The notes under the pieces were generated by a model that had not been told where the DNA came from, did no database searches, and saw nothing but the letters and a program-made list of their open reading frames with translations. 64,000 nucleotides of DNA from Caprella mutica (lineage: Eukaryota; Arthropoda; Malacostraca; Amphipoda; Caprellidae): NCBI GenBank assembly GCA_947561585.1, contig CANNZV010003173.1, positions 29,866 through 93,865 of the forward strand, given 5' to 3'. Shown in pieces: positions 46,341-56,505 of this stretch (the first letter of the stretch is position 1; every line of letters begins with the position of its first letter). Made by a program: the position numbers and the translations under genes.

Positions 46341-49205
46341 GACTAAGTATCGAAAGACAAAGTATCGAAAGACAAAGTATCGAAAGACAAAGTATCGAAA
46401 GACAAAGTATCGAGAGTCAGAGTATCGAAAGACAAAGTATCGAAAGACAGAGTATCGAAAGACAGAGTATCGAAAGACAGAGTATCGAAAGACAGAGTAT
46501 CGAAAGACAGAGTATCGAAAGACAGAGTATCGAAAGACAGAGTATCGAAAGACAGAGTATCGAAAGACAGAGTATCGAAAGACAAAGTATCGAAAGACAA
46601 AGTATCGAAAGACAAAGTATCGAAAGACAGAGTATCGAAAGACAAAGTATCGAAAGACAAAGTATCGAAAGACAAAGTATCGAAAGACAGAGTATCGAAA
46701 GACAAAGTATCGAAAGACAGAGTATCGAAAGACAAAGTATCGAAAGACAAAGTATCGAAAGACAGAGTATCGAAAGACAAAGTATCGAAAGACAGAGTAT
46801 CGAAAGACAAAGTATCGAAAGACAGAGTATCGAAAGACAGAGTATCGAAAGACAGAGTATCGAAAGACAGAGTATCGAAAGACAGAGTTTCGAAAGACGA
46901 AATATCGAAAGACAGAGTATCGAAAGACAGAGTATCGAAAGACAAAGTATCGAAAGACAGAGTATCGAAAGACAGAGTATAGAAAGACAGAGTATCGAAA
47001 GACAGAGTATCGAAAGACAGAGTATCGAAAGACAAAGTATCGAAAGATAAGGTATCGAAAGACAGAGTATCGAAAGACAAAGTATCGAAAGACAGAGTAT
47101 CGAAAGACAAAGTATCGAAAGACAGAGTATCGCAAGACAAAGTATCGAAAGACAGAGTATCGAAAAACAGAGTATCGAAAGACAGAGTATCGAATGACGA
47201 AATATCGAAAGACAGAGTATCGAAAGACAGAGTATCGAAAGACAGAGTATCGAAAGACAGAGTATCGAAAGACAGAGTATCGAAAGACAAAGTATCGAAA
47301 GACAGAGTATCGAAAGACAAAGTATCGAAAGACAGAGTATCGCAAGACAAAGTATCGAAAGACAGAGTATCGAAAAACAGAGTATCGAAAGACAGAGTAT
47401 CGAAAGACAGAGTATCGAAAGACAAAGTATCGAAAGACAGAGTATCGAAAGACAAAGTATCGAAAGACAGAGTATCGCAAGACAAAGTATCGAAAGACAG
47501 AGTATCGAAAAACAGAGTATCGAAAGACAGAGTATCGAAAGACAGAGTATCGAAAGACAGAGTATCGAAAGACAGAGTATCGAAAGACGAAATATCGAAA
47601 GACAGAGTATCGAAAGACAGAGTATAGAAAGACAGAGTATCGAAAGACAAAGTATCGAAAGACAGAGTATCGAAAGACAAAGTATCGAAAGACAGAGTAT
47701 CGAAAGACAGAGTATAGAAAGACAGAGTATCGAAAGACAGAGTATCGAAAGACAAAGTATCGAAAGACAGAGTATCGAAAGACAAAGTATCGAAAGACAG
47801 AGTATCGAAAGACATAGTATCGAAAGACAGAGTATCGAAAGACAAAGTATCGAAAGACAGAGTATCGAAAGACAAAGTATCGAAAGACAGAGTATCGCAA
47901 GACAAAGTATCGAAAGACAGAGTATCGAAAAACAGAGTATCGAAAGACAGAGTATCGAAAGACAGAGTATCGAAAGACAGAGTATCTAAAGACAGAGTAT
48001 CGAATGACGAAATATCGAAAGACAGAGTATCGAAAGACAGAGTATCGAAAGACAGAGTATCGAAAGACAGAGTATCGAAAGACGAAATATCGAAAGACAG
48101 AGTATCGAAAGACAAAGTTTCGAAAGACAAAGTATCGAAAGACAGAGTATCGAAAGACAAAGTATCGAAAGACAAAGTATCGAAAGACAAAGTATCGAAA
48201 GATAAAGTATCGAAAGACAAAGCATCGAAAGACAAAGTATCGAAAGACAGAGTATCGAAAGACAAAGTATCGAAAGACAAAGTATCGAAAGACAAAGCAT
48301 CGAAAGACAAAGTATCGAAGGACAAAGTATCGAAAGACAAAGCATCGAAAGACAAAGTATCGAAAGACAGAGTATCGAAAGACAAAGTATCGAAAGACAA
48401 AGTATCGAAAGACAAAGCATCGAAAGACAAAGTATCGAAGGACAAAGTATCAAAAGACAGAGTATCGAAAGACAGAGTATCGAAAGACAGAGTATCGAAG
48501 GACAAAGTATCGAAAAAAAGCGTATCGAAGGACAAAGTATCGGAAGACAAAGTATCGAAAGACAAAGTATCGAAAGACAGAGCATCGAAAGACAGAGTAT
48601 CGAAGGACAAAGTATCGGAAGACAGAGTATCGAAGGACAAAGTATCGAAAGACAAAGTATCGAAAGACAAAGTATCGAAAGACAAAGTATCGAGAGTCAG
48701 AGTATCGAAAGACAAAGTATCGAAAGACAGAGTATCGAAAGACAGAGTATCGAAAGACAGAGTATCGAAAGACAGAGTATCGAAAGACAGAGTATCGAAA
48801 GACAGAGTATCAAAAGACAGAGTATCGAAAGACAGAGTATCGAAAGACAGAGTATCGTAAGACAAAGTATCGAAAGACAGAGTATCGAAAGACAAAGTAT
48901 CGAAAGACAGAGTATCGAAAGACAAAGTATCGAAAGACAAAGTATCGAAAGACAAAGTATCGAAAGACAGAGTATCGAAAGACAGAGTATCGAAATACAA
49001 AGTATCGAAAGACAGAGTATCAAAAGACAAAGTATCGAAAGACAGAGTATCGCAAGACAAAGTATCGAAAGACAGAGTATCGAAAAACAGAGTATCGAAA
49101 GACAGAGTATCGAAAGACAGAGTATCGAAAGACAGAGTATCGAAAGACAGAGTATCGAAAGACGAAATATCGAAAGACAGAGTATCGAAAGACAAAGTAT
49201 CGAAA
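46341..49205 (+). repeat. higher-order repeat copy A, 2,865 bp (191 units)
   Basis: Bounded by GACTAAGTATCG units at about 46,341 and 49,206. It contains marker units GATAAGGTATCG (47,047), ATCTAAAGACAG (about 47,986) and an AAAAAAAGCGTATCG unit (48,515). Confidence 0.9.
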
Positions 49206-52070
49206 GACTAAGTATCGAAAGACAAAGTATCGAAAGACAAAGTATCGAAAGACAAAGTATCGAGAGTCAGAGTATCGAAAGACAAAGTATCGAAAGACAG
49301 AGTATCGAAAGACAGAGTATCGAAAGACAGAGTATCGAAAGACAGAGTATCGAAAGACAGAGTATCGAAAGACAGAGTATCGAAAGACAGAGTATCGAAA
49401 GACAGAGTATCGAAAGACAAAGTATCGAAAGACAAAGTATCGAAAGACAAAGTATCGAAAGACAGAGTATCGAAAGACAAAGTATCGAAAGACAAAGTAT
49501 CGAAAGACAAAGTATCGAAAGACAGAGTATCGAAAGACAAAGTATCGAAAGACAGAGTATCGAAAGACAAAGTATCGAAAGACAGAGTATCGAAAGACAG
49601 AGTATCGAAAGACAGAGTATCGAAAGACAGAGTATCGAAAGACAGAGTATCGAAAGACGAAATATCGAAAGACAGAGTATCGAAAGACAGAGTATCGAAA
49701 GACAAAGTATCGAAAGACAGAGTATCGAAAGACAGAGTATAGAAAGACAGAGTATCGAAAGACAGAGTATCGAAAGACAGAGTATCGAAAGACAAAGTAT
49801 CGAAAGATAAGGTATCGAAAGACAGAGTATCGAAAGACAAAGTATCGAAAGACAGAGTATCGAAAGACAAAGTATCGAAAGACAGAGTATCGCAAGACAA
49901 AGTATCGAAAGACAGAGTATCGAAAAACAGAGTATCGAAAGACAGAGTATCGAAAGACAGAGTATCGAAAGACAGAGTATCGAAAGACAAAGTATCGAAA
50001 GACAGAGTATCGAAAGACAAAGTATCGAAAGACAGAGTATCGCAAGACAAAGTATCGAAAGACAGAGTATCGAAAAACAGAGTATCGAAAGACAGAGTAT
50101 CGAAAGACAGAGTATCGAAAGACAGAGTATCGAAAGACAAAGTATCGAAAGACAGAGTATCGAAAGACAAAGTATCGAAAGACAGAGTATCGCAAGACAA
50201 AGTATCGAAAGACAGAGTATCGAAAGACAAAGTATCGAAAGACAGAGTATCGCAAGACAAAGTATCGAAAGACAGAGTATCGAAAGACAGAGTATCGAAA
50301 GACAGAGTATCGAAAGACAGAGTATCGAAAGACGAAATATCGAAAGACAAAGTATCGAAAGACAGAGTATCGAAAAACAGAGTATCGAAAGACAGAGTAT
50401 CGAAAGACAGAGTATCGAAAGACAGAGTATCGAAAGACAGAGTATCGAAAGACGAAATATCGAAAGACAGAGTATCGAAAGACAGAGTATAGAAAGACAG
50501 AGTATCGAAAGACAAAGTATCGAAAGACAGAGTATCGAAAGACAAAGTATCGAAAGACAGAGTATCGAAAGACAGAGTATAGAAAGACAGAGTATCGAAA
50601 GACAGAGTATCGAAAGACAAAGTATCGAAAGACAGAGTATCGAAAGACAAAGTATCGAAAGACAGAGTATCGAAAGACATAGTATCGAAAGACAGAGTAT
50701 CGAAAGACAAAGTATCGAAAGACAGAGTATCGAAAGACAAAGTATCGAAAGACAGAGTATCGCAAGACAAAGTATCGAAAGACAGAGTATCGAAAAACAG
50801 AGTATCGAAAGACAGAGTATCGAAAGACAGAGTATCGAAAGACAGAGTATCTAAAGACAGAGTATCGAATGACGAAATATCGAAAGACAGAGTATCGAAA
50901 GACAGAGTATCGAAAGACAGAGTATCGAAAGACAGAGTATCGAAAGACGAAATATCGAAAGACAGAGTATCGAAAGACAAAGTTTCGAAAGACAAAGTAT
51001 CGAAAGACAGAGTATCGAAAGACAAAGTATCGAAAGACAAAGTATCGAAAGACAAAGTATCGAAAGATAAAGTATCGAAAGACAAAGCATCGAAAGACAA
51101 AGTATCGAAAGACAGAGTATCGAAAGACAAAGTATCGAAAGACAAAGTATCGAAAGACAAAGCATCGAAAGACAAAGTATCGAAGGACAAAGTATCGAAA
51201 GACAAAGCATCGAAAGACAAAGTATCGAAAGACAGAGTATCGAAAGACAAAGTATCGAAAGACAAAGTATCGAAAGACAAAGCATCGAAAGACAAAGTAT
51301 CGAAGGACAAAGTATCAAAAGACAGAGTATCGAAAGACAGAGTATCGAAAGACAGAGTATCGAAGGACAAAGTATCGAAAAAAAGCGTATCGAAGGACAA
51401 AGTATCGGAAGACAAAGTATCGAAAGACAAAGTATCGAAAGACAGAGCATCGAAAGACAGAGTATCGAAGGACAAAGTATCGGAAGACAGAGTATCGAAG
51501 GACAAAGTATCGAAAGACAAAGTATCGAAAGACAAAGTATCGAAAGACAAAGTATCGAGAGTCAGAGTATCGAAAGACAAAGTATCGAAAGACAGAGTAT
51601 CGAAAGACAGAGTATCGAAAGACAGAGTATCGAAAGACAGAGTATCGAAAGACAGAGTATCGAAAGACAGAGTATCAAAAGACAGAGTATCGAAAGACAG
51701 AGTATCGAAAGACAGAGTATCGTAAGACAAAGTATCGAAAGACAGAGTATCGAAAGACAAAGTATCGAAAGACAGAGTATCGAAAGACAAAGTATCGAAA
51801 GACAAAGTATCGAAAGACAAAGTATCGAAAGACAGAGTATCGAAAGACAGAGTATCGAAATACAAAGTATCGAAAGACAGAGTATCAAAAGACAAAGTAT
51901 CGAAAGACAGAGTATCGCAAGACAAAGTATCGAAAGACAGAGTATCGAAAAACAGAGTATCGAAAGACAGAGTATCGAAAGACAGAGTATCGAAAGACAG
52001 AGTATCGAAAGACAGAGTATCGAAAGACGAAATATCGAAAGACAGAGTATCGAAAGACAAAGTATCGAAA
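49206..52070 (+). repeat. higher-order repeat copy B, 2,865 bp (191 units)
   Basis: Same marker order as copy A and the same total length. Marker GATAAGGTATCG is at 49,807, 105 bp (7 units) closer to the start than in A; later markers are again exactly 2,865 bp from A. So the copies differ by compensating whole-unit indels. Confidence 0.9.
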
Positions 52071-54256
52071 GACTAAGTATCGAAAGACAAAGTATCGAAA
52101 GACAAAGTATCGAAAGACAAAGTATCGAGAGTCAGAGTATCGAAAGACAAAGTATCGAAAGACAGAGTATCGAAAGACAGAGTATCGAAAGACAGAGTAT
52201 CGAAAGACAGAGTATCGAAAGACAGAGTATCGAAAGACAGAGTATCGAAAGACAGAGTATCGAAAGACAGAGTATCGAAAGACAAAGTATCGAAAGACAA
52301 AGTATCGAAAGACAAAGTATCGAAAGACAGAGTATCGAAAGACAAAGTATCGAAAGACAAAGTATCGAAAGACAAAGTATCGAAAGACAGAGTATCGAAA
52401 GACAAAGTATCGAAAGACAGAGTATCGAAAGACAAAGTATCGAAAGACAGAGTATCGAAAGACAGAGTATCGAAAGACAGAGTATCGAAAGACAGAGTAT
52501 CGAAAGACAGAGTATCGAAAGACGAAATATCGAAAGACAGAGTATCGAAAGACAGAGTATCGAAAGACAAAGTATCGAAAGACAGAGTATCGAAAGACAG
52601 AGTATAGAAAGACAGAGTATCGAAAGACAGAGTATCGAAAGACAGAGTATCGAAAGACAAAGTATCGAAAGATAAGGTATCGAAAGACAGAGTATCGAAA
52701 GACAAAGTATCGAAAGACAGAGTATCGAAAGACAAAGTATCGAAAGACAGAGTATCGCAAGACAAAGTATCGAAAGACAGAGTATCGAAAAACAGAGTAT
52801 CGAAAGACAGAGTATCGAAAGACAGAGTATCGAAAGACAGAGTATCGAAAGACAAAGTATCGAAAGACAGAGTATCGAAAGACAAAGTATCGAAAGACAG
52901 AGTATCGCAAGACAAAGTATCGAAAGACAGAGTATCGAAAAACAGAGTATCGAAAGACAGAGTATCGAAAGACAGAGTATCGAAAGACAGAGTATCGAAA
53001 GACAAAGTATCGAAAGACAGAGTATCGAAAGACAAAGTATCGAAAGACAGAGTATCGCAAGACAAAGTATCGAAAGACAGAGTATCGAAAGACAAAGTAT
53101 CGAAAGACAGAGTATCGCAAGACAAAGTATCGAAAGACAGAGTATCGAAAGACAGAGTATCGAAAGACAGAGTATCGAAAGACAGAGTATCGAAAGACGA
53201 AATATCGAAAGACAGAGTATCGAAAGACAGAGTATAGAAAGACAGAGTATCGAAAGACAAAGTATCGAAAGACAGAGTATCGAAAGACAAAGTATCGAAA
53301 GACAGAGTATCGAAAGACAGAGTATAGAAAGACAGAGTATCGAAAGACAGAGTATCGAAAGACAAAGTATCGAAAGACAGAGTATCGAAAGACAAAGTAT
53401 CGAAAGACAGAGTATCGAAAGACATAGTATCGAAAGACAGAGTATCGAAAGACAAAGTATCGAAAGACAGAGTATCGAAAGACAAAGTATCGAAAGACAG
53501 AGTATCGCAAGACAAAGTATCGAAAGACAGAGTATCGAAAAACAGAGTATCGAAAGACAGAGTATCGAAAGACAGAGTATCGAAAGACAGAGTATCTAAA
53601 GACAGAGTATCGAATGACGAAATATCGAAAGACAGAGTATCGAAAGACAGAGTATCGAAAGACAGAGTATCGAAAGACAGAGTATCGAAAGACGAAATAT
53701 CGAAAGACAGAGTATCGAAAGACAAAGTTTCGAAAGACAAAGTATCGAAAGACAGAGTATCGAAAGACAAAGTATCGAAAGACAAAGTATCGAAAGACAA
53801 AGTATCGAAAGATAAAGTATCGAAAGACAAAGCATCGAAAGACAAAGTATCGAAAGACAGAGTATCGAAAGACAAAGTATCGAAAGACAAAGTATCGAAA
53901 GACAAAGCATCGAAAGACAAAGTATCGAAGGACAAAGTATCGAAAGACAAAGCATCGAAAGACAAAGTATCGAAAGACAGAGTATCGAAAGACAAAGTAT
54001 CGAAAGACAAAGTATCGAAAGACAAAGCATCGAAAGACAAAGTATCGAAGGACAAAGTATCAAAAGACAGAGTATCGAAAGACAGAGTATCGAAAGACAG
54101 AGTATCGAAGGACAAAGTATCGAAAAACAGCGTATCGAAGGACAAAGTATCGGAAGACAAAGTATCGGAAGACAAAGTATCGAAAGACAGAGCATCGAAA
54201 GACAGAGTATCGAAGGACAAAGTATCGGAAGACAGAGTATCGAAGGACAGTTTCGA
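52071..54256 (+). repeat. higher-order repeat copy C, truncated (about 2,186 bp)
   Basis: The marker at 52,672 is exactly 2,865 bp after that of copy B. Later markers are offset by 2,745 bp, a loss of eight units. The copy stops after the AAGGACA-rich block at the array border. Confidence 0.88.
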
Positions 54257-54280
54257 AAATTTGATCTAATTTATAATAAT

Positions 54281-54335
54281 GGAGAATTGATCGAATAGAA
54301 AATTGATCGAAGGAAAAGTTGATCAAATTGAGAAA
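54281..54335 (+). repeat. transitional 15-16-bp units (AATTGATCGAAGGAAA type)
   Basis: Three diverged units, GAATTGATCGAATAG, AATTGATCGAAGGAA and GTTGATCAAATTGAG, lie between the satellite border and the AATTG-GCC arm. They share AATTG with the arm units and ATCGAA with the satellite unit. Confidence 0.5.
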
Positions 54336-54410
54336 TCTTTCCTTAAAAATAACATTAGTTATACATAACTTGAAGTATGAATTTTGTTTATTGACCGTCA
54401 GTTGGGTCCA

Positions 54411-55120
54411 AGTCAATCATGGGTCCCGACAATTAGACCCGCCGAAAATTGAGCCGAAGACATTTGGGCTCGTGGCAAGGGCTCCAATACAATTGAGCCT
54501 AGTACAATTTATCCCCAAGAAATTTGGGCCCATGACCACTATTGATTGCATTAATAAAATGGTTATAGCAGACACTATAGAGAAGCTTTACTTTGTTATT
54601 ACAGTAGCAAATGAAGTTGATACCATAGACTGATAAAAGCGGACTCGGTTTCAACCCAGAGTATTGAGATATTTCCTTTCTATAAAAGAACACTACATAC
54701 ATAATATTTAACTTTCACTTAATGATTCATTAAGGTTTATTTCGTAGATATGAAGGCCATTCAAAAGAAATAGACAAAATCCTCTTTTCAAACCATGTGT
54801 GTGGAGTTTCTTCAACCGTGTCATGTAAGATCTGCCTCGTATCACTAACGTAATTGAAGGGTGGTACAGATGGAGCGATGCAAAAACACAACTCAATATC
54901 GTCACCCTACTATTTTTAATTTAGAGCAAGATTAGAGAGCAAGATTAAGTTTAAAATTAATTTAAATGTCCAATACTGAAAATAAAGAATGCACAAAAAA
55001 GTGAAGAATGTTGTAACAGTTTTTTTATGTGCTCAATTATCTTGGGCCCAAAAATTATTGTCTCGGGGCCCAATTATCCTGGGCCCAATTGTTTCGGGCT
55101 CAATTGCAGGTGGGCTCATT
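54411..55120. mobile_element. foldback-like core with degenerate AATTG/GGGCCC arms, about 710 bp
   Basis: The left arm (54,411-54,535) has units such as CCGAAAATTGAGCCGAAGAC and AATTTGGGCCCATGA. The right arm (55,031-55,120), read on the minus strand, has CAATTGAGCCCGAAACAATT and GGGCCCAGGATAATTGGGCC. The arms are therefore inverted. The 490-bp centre holds two short unrecognised frames (54,499-54,702 minus; 54,708-54,905 minus). The unit is the same kind as in the solo patch at 28.4 kb. Confidence 0.6.
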
Positions 55121-55177
55121 TTGTCTTTATTGAACCAGGCTTAGGAGGCATGACCTCAACATTTTCATACACTTTTC

Positions 55178-55820
55178 TTTCTATATGCTATATGTCCTTC
55201 TATTTTTGTCTTTCTATACTTTCATTTTCTATATTTTATCTTTCTTTGCTATATCCTTCTATACTCTGTCTTTCGATACTTTGTCTTTCGATGCTTTGTC
55301 TTTCGATACTTTGTCTTTCGATACTTTGTCTTTCAATACTTTGTTTTTCGATTCTCTGTCTTTCGATACTTTGTCTTTCGATACTCTGTCTTTCGATACT
55401 TTGTCTTTCGATACTTTGTCTTTCGATACTTTGTCTTTCGATACTTTGTCTTTCGATACTTCGTCTTTCGATACTTTGTCTTTCGATACTTTGTCTTTCG
55501 ATACTTTGTCTTTCGATACTTTGTCTTTCGATACTTTGTCTTTCGATACTTTGTCTTTCGATACTTTGTCTTTCGATACTCTGTCTTAAGTTACTCTGTC
55601 TTTCGATACTCTGTCTTTCGATACTCTGTCTTTCGATACTCTGTCTTTCGATACTTTGTCTTTCGATACTTTGTCTTTCGATACTTTGTCTTTCGATACT
55701 TTGTCTTTCGATACTTTGTCTTTCGATACTTTGTCTTTCGATACTTTGTTTTTCGATACTTTGTCTTTCGATACTCTGTCTTTCGATACTCTGTCTTTCG
55801 ATACTCTGTCTTTTGATATC
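55178..55820 (-). repeat. 15-bp satellite in reverse orientation, about 40 copies
   Basis: On the minus strand the unit is again GACAAAGTATCGAAA / GACAGAGTATCGAAA. The side nearest the core (55,178-55,258) is heavily degenerate (TATAGAAAGACA, ATAGAAGGACA), while 55,258-55,820 is regular. It contains one AGTAACTTAAGACAG unit (about 55,582-55,596), a variant otherwise seen only at the far left edge of the 12-kb array. Confidence 0.92.
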
Positions 55821-55939
55821 TTGTCTGCACACCGAGACTTTAATTGTATAACGGCCACTCTAAATAGTAATTAAAATATCAAAATCATAGGGCAAAGAAA
55901 TAACGAAGGAAATTAAATCAGCAACAGTACTGACCAAAG

Positions 55940-56225
55940 GTTCGTGCTCAGAATCTTTGAAAAGGGTTATTAGCCAACAAAAACACACTCCGCCAAATTG
56001 CTTTTGTTTCTCTCCAAAGAAAAGTTCCTTGGTAAACTTAGCCCAAACTCTGTAGCGTATTTTTTATGGGGTATCCGAGGGCAACCAACTGCGTCTCAGA
56101 TATGAAAAGTTAGCCATGCAAGAAAAAGAGAAGAACTGAAGCATCTTGATCTGCTGAGAACTTTTCTCCAACTGCCCAAAACCGCCTATAAGAGCTTACG
56201 AAAGTCTGAAGATTTGTAGCGCAGT
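55940..56225 (+). pseudogene. relic of a Tc1/mariner transposase, third catalytic motif region
   Basis: One plus-strand frame, with stops, reads FLSKEKFLGKLSPNSVAYFL followed by WGIRGQ. This resembles the FWSKE..WP.NSPD.NP.DYFVWGI segment around the third catalytic residue of DD37-type transposases. The catalytic Asp position reads as Ala (VAYFLWG). After a stop it continues SHARKREELKHLDLLRTFLQ then LPKTAYKSLRKSEDL, like the C-terminal helix region. No TIRs were found. Inactive. The assignment rests on motif memory and is moderate. Confidence 0.4.
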
Positions 56226-56505
56226 TTGAAATGTCTGCTCTGCCACATATAAATATCTGTAATATATGTTATATTATAATGCATTGGAATACACATATTA
56301 GATTGATTTGTAGTAAAGTTCATAAGAACTGAAGAAACAACTTTAATGGATTATTCAAGAAAAAGATACAGAAGTAGTACACGTAACAGATTACTGTATT
56401 CATCTCACTTAACAAAACTAAAAGCTGCAAACTGTACCTATAATAATTTTAAGAAATCAACACTTTAGTGTAAGATCGCCTGATTGGTTCACTTATTTAT
56501 TTATC
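56226..56505. other. AT-rich spacer
   Basis: No feature recognised. Confidence 0.5.

Larger units (their letters stand above)
42261..54256 (+). repeat. 15-bp satellite, about 800 copies, 12 kb
   Basis: The unit is GACAGAGTATCGAAA, alternating with GACAAAGTATCGAAA. Scattered variants include GACGAAATATCGAAA, AAACAGAGTATCG, GAGAGTCAGAG, AAGGACAAAG, GACTAAGTATCG and AGCATCG. The period holds almost without exception and indels are whole units. All six reading frames of both main units lack stop codons, so frames up to 950 codons occur on either strand; none is taken as a gene. The first 450 bp contain units with GTAACTTAAGACA that the remaining array lacks. The last 750 bp are enriched in GAAGGACAAAG variants. 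Confidence 0.98.

Noticed and set aside
46341..52070. Exact 2,865-bp duplication as a purely biological event
   Set aside because: Kept as a finding, but I could not rule out an assembly duplication from sequence alone, so no age estimate is given.
42261..54256. Calling the 15-bp array a centromere or telomere
   Set aside because: Higher-order structure alone is not evidence of centromere function. The unit is not a known telomeric repeat, and the array is flanked by ordinary interspersed DNA.
42236..54264. Frames of 200-950 codons on both strands (SFDTL, ILCLS, RYSVF, YRKTE, DRVSK repeats)
   Set aside because: They are products of the 15-bp unit, which is stop-free in all six frames. No unique N- or C-terminal domain, start context or splice sites.
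55027..55858. Frames through the reverse 15-bp array
   Set aside because: Same reason: satellite readings. The short unique head on the 274-codon frame is low-complexity core sequence.
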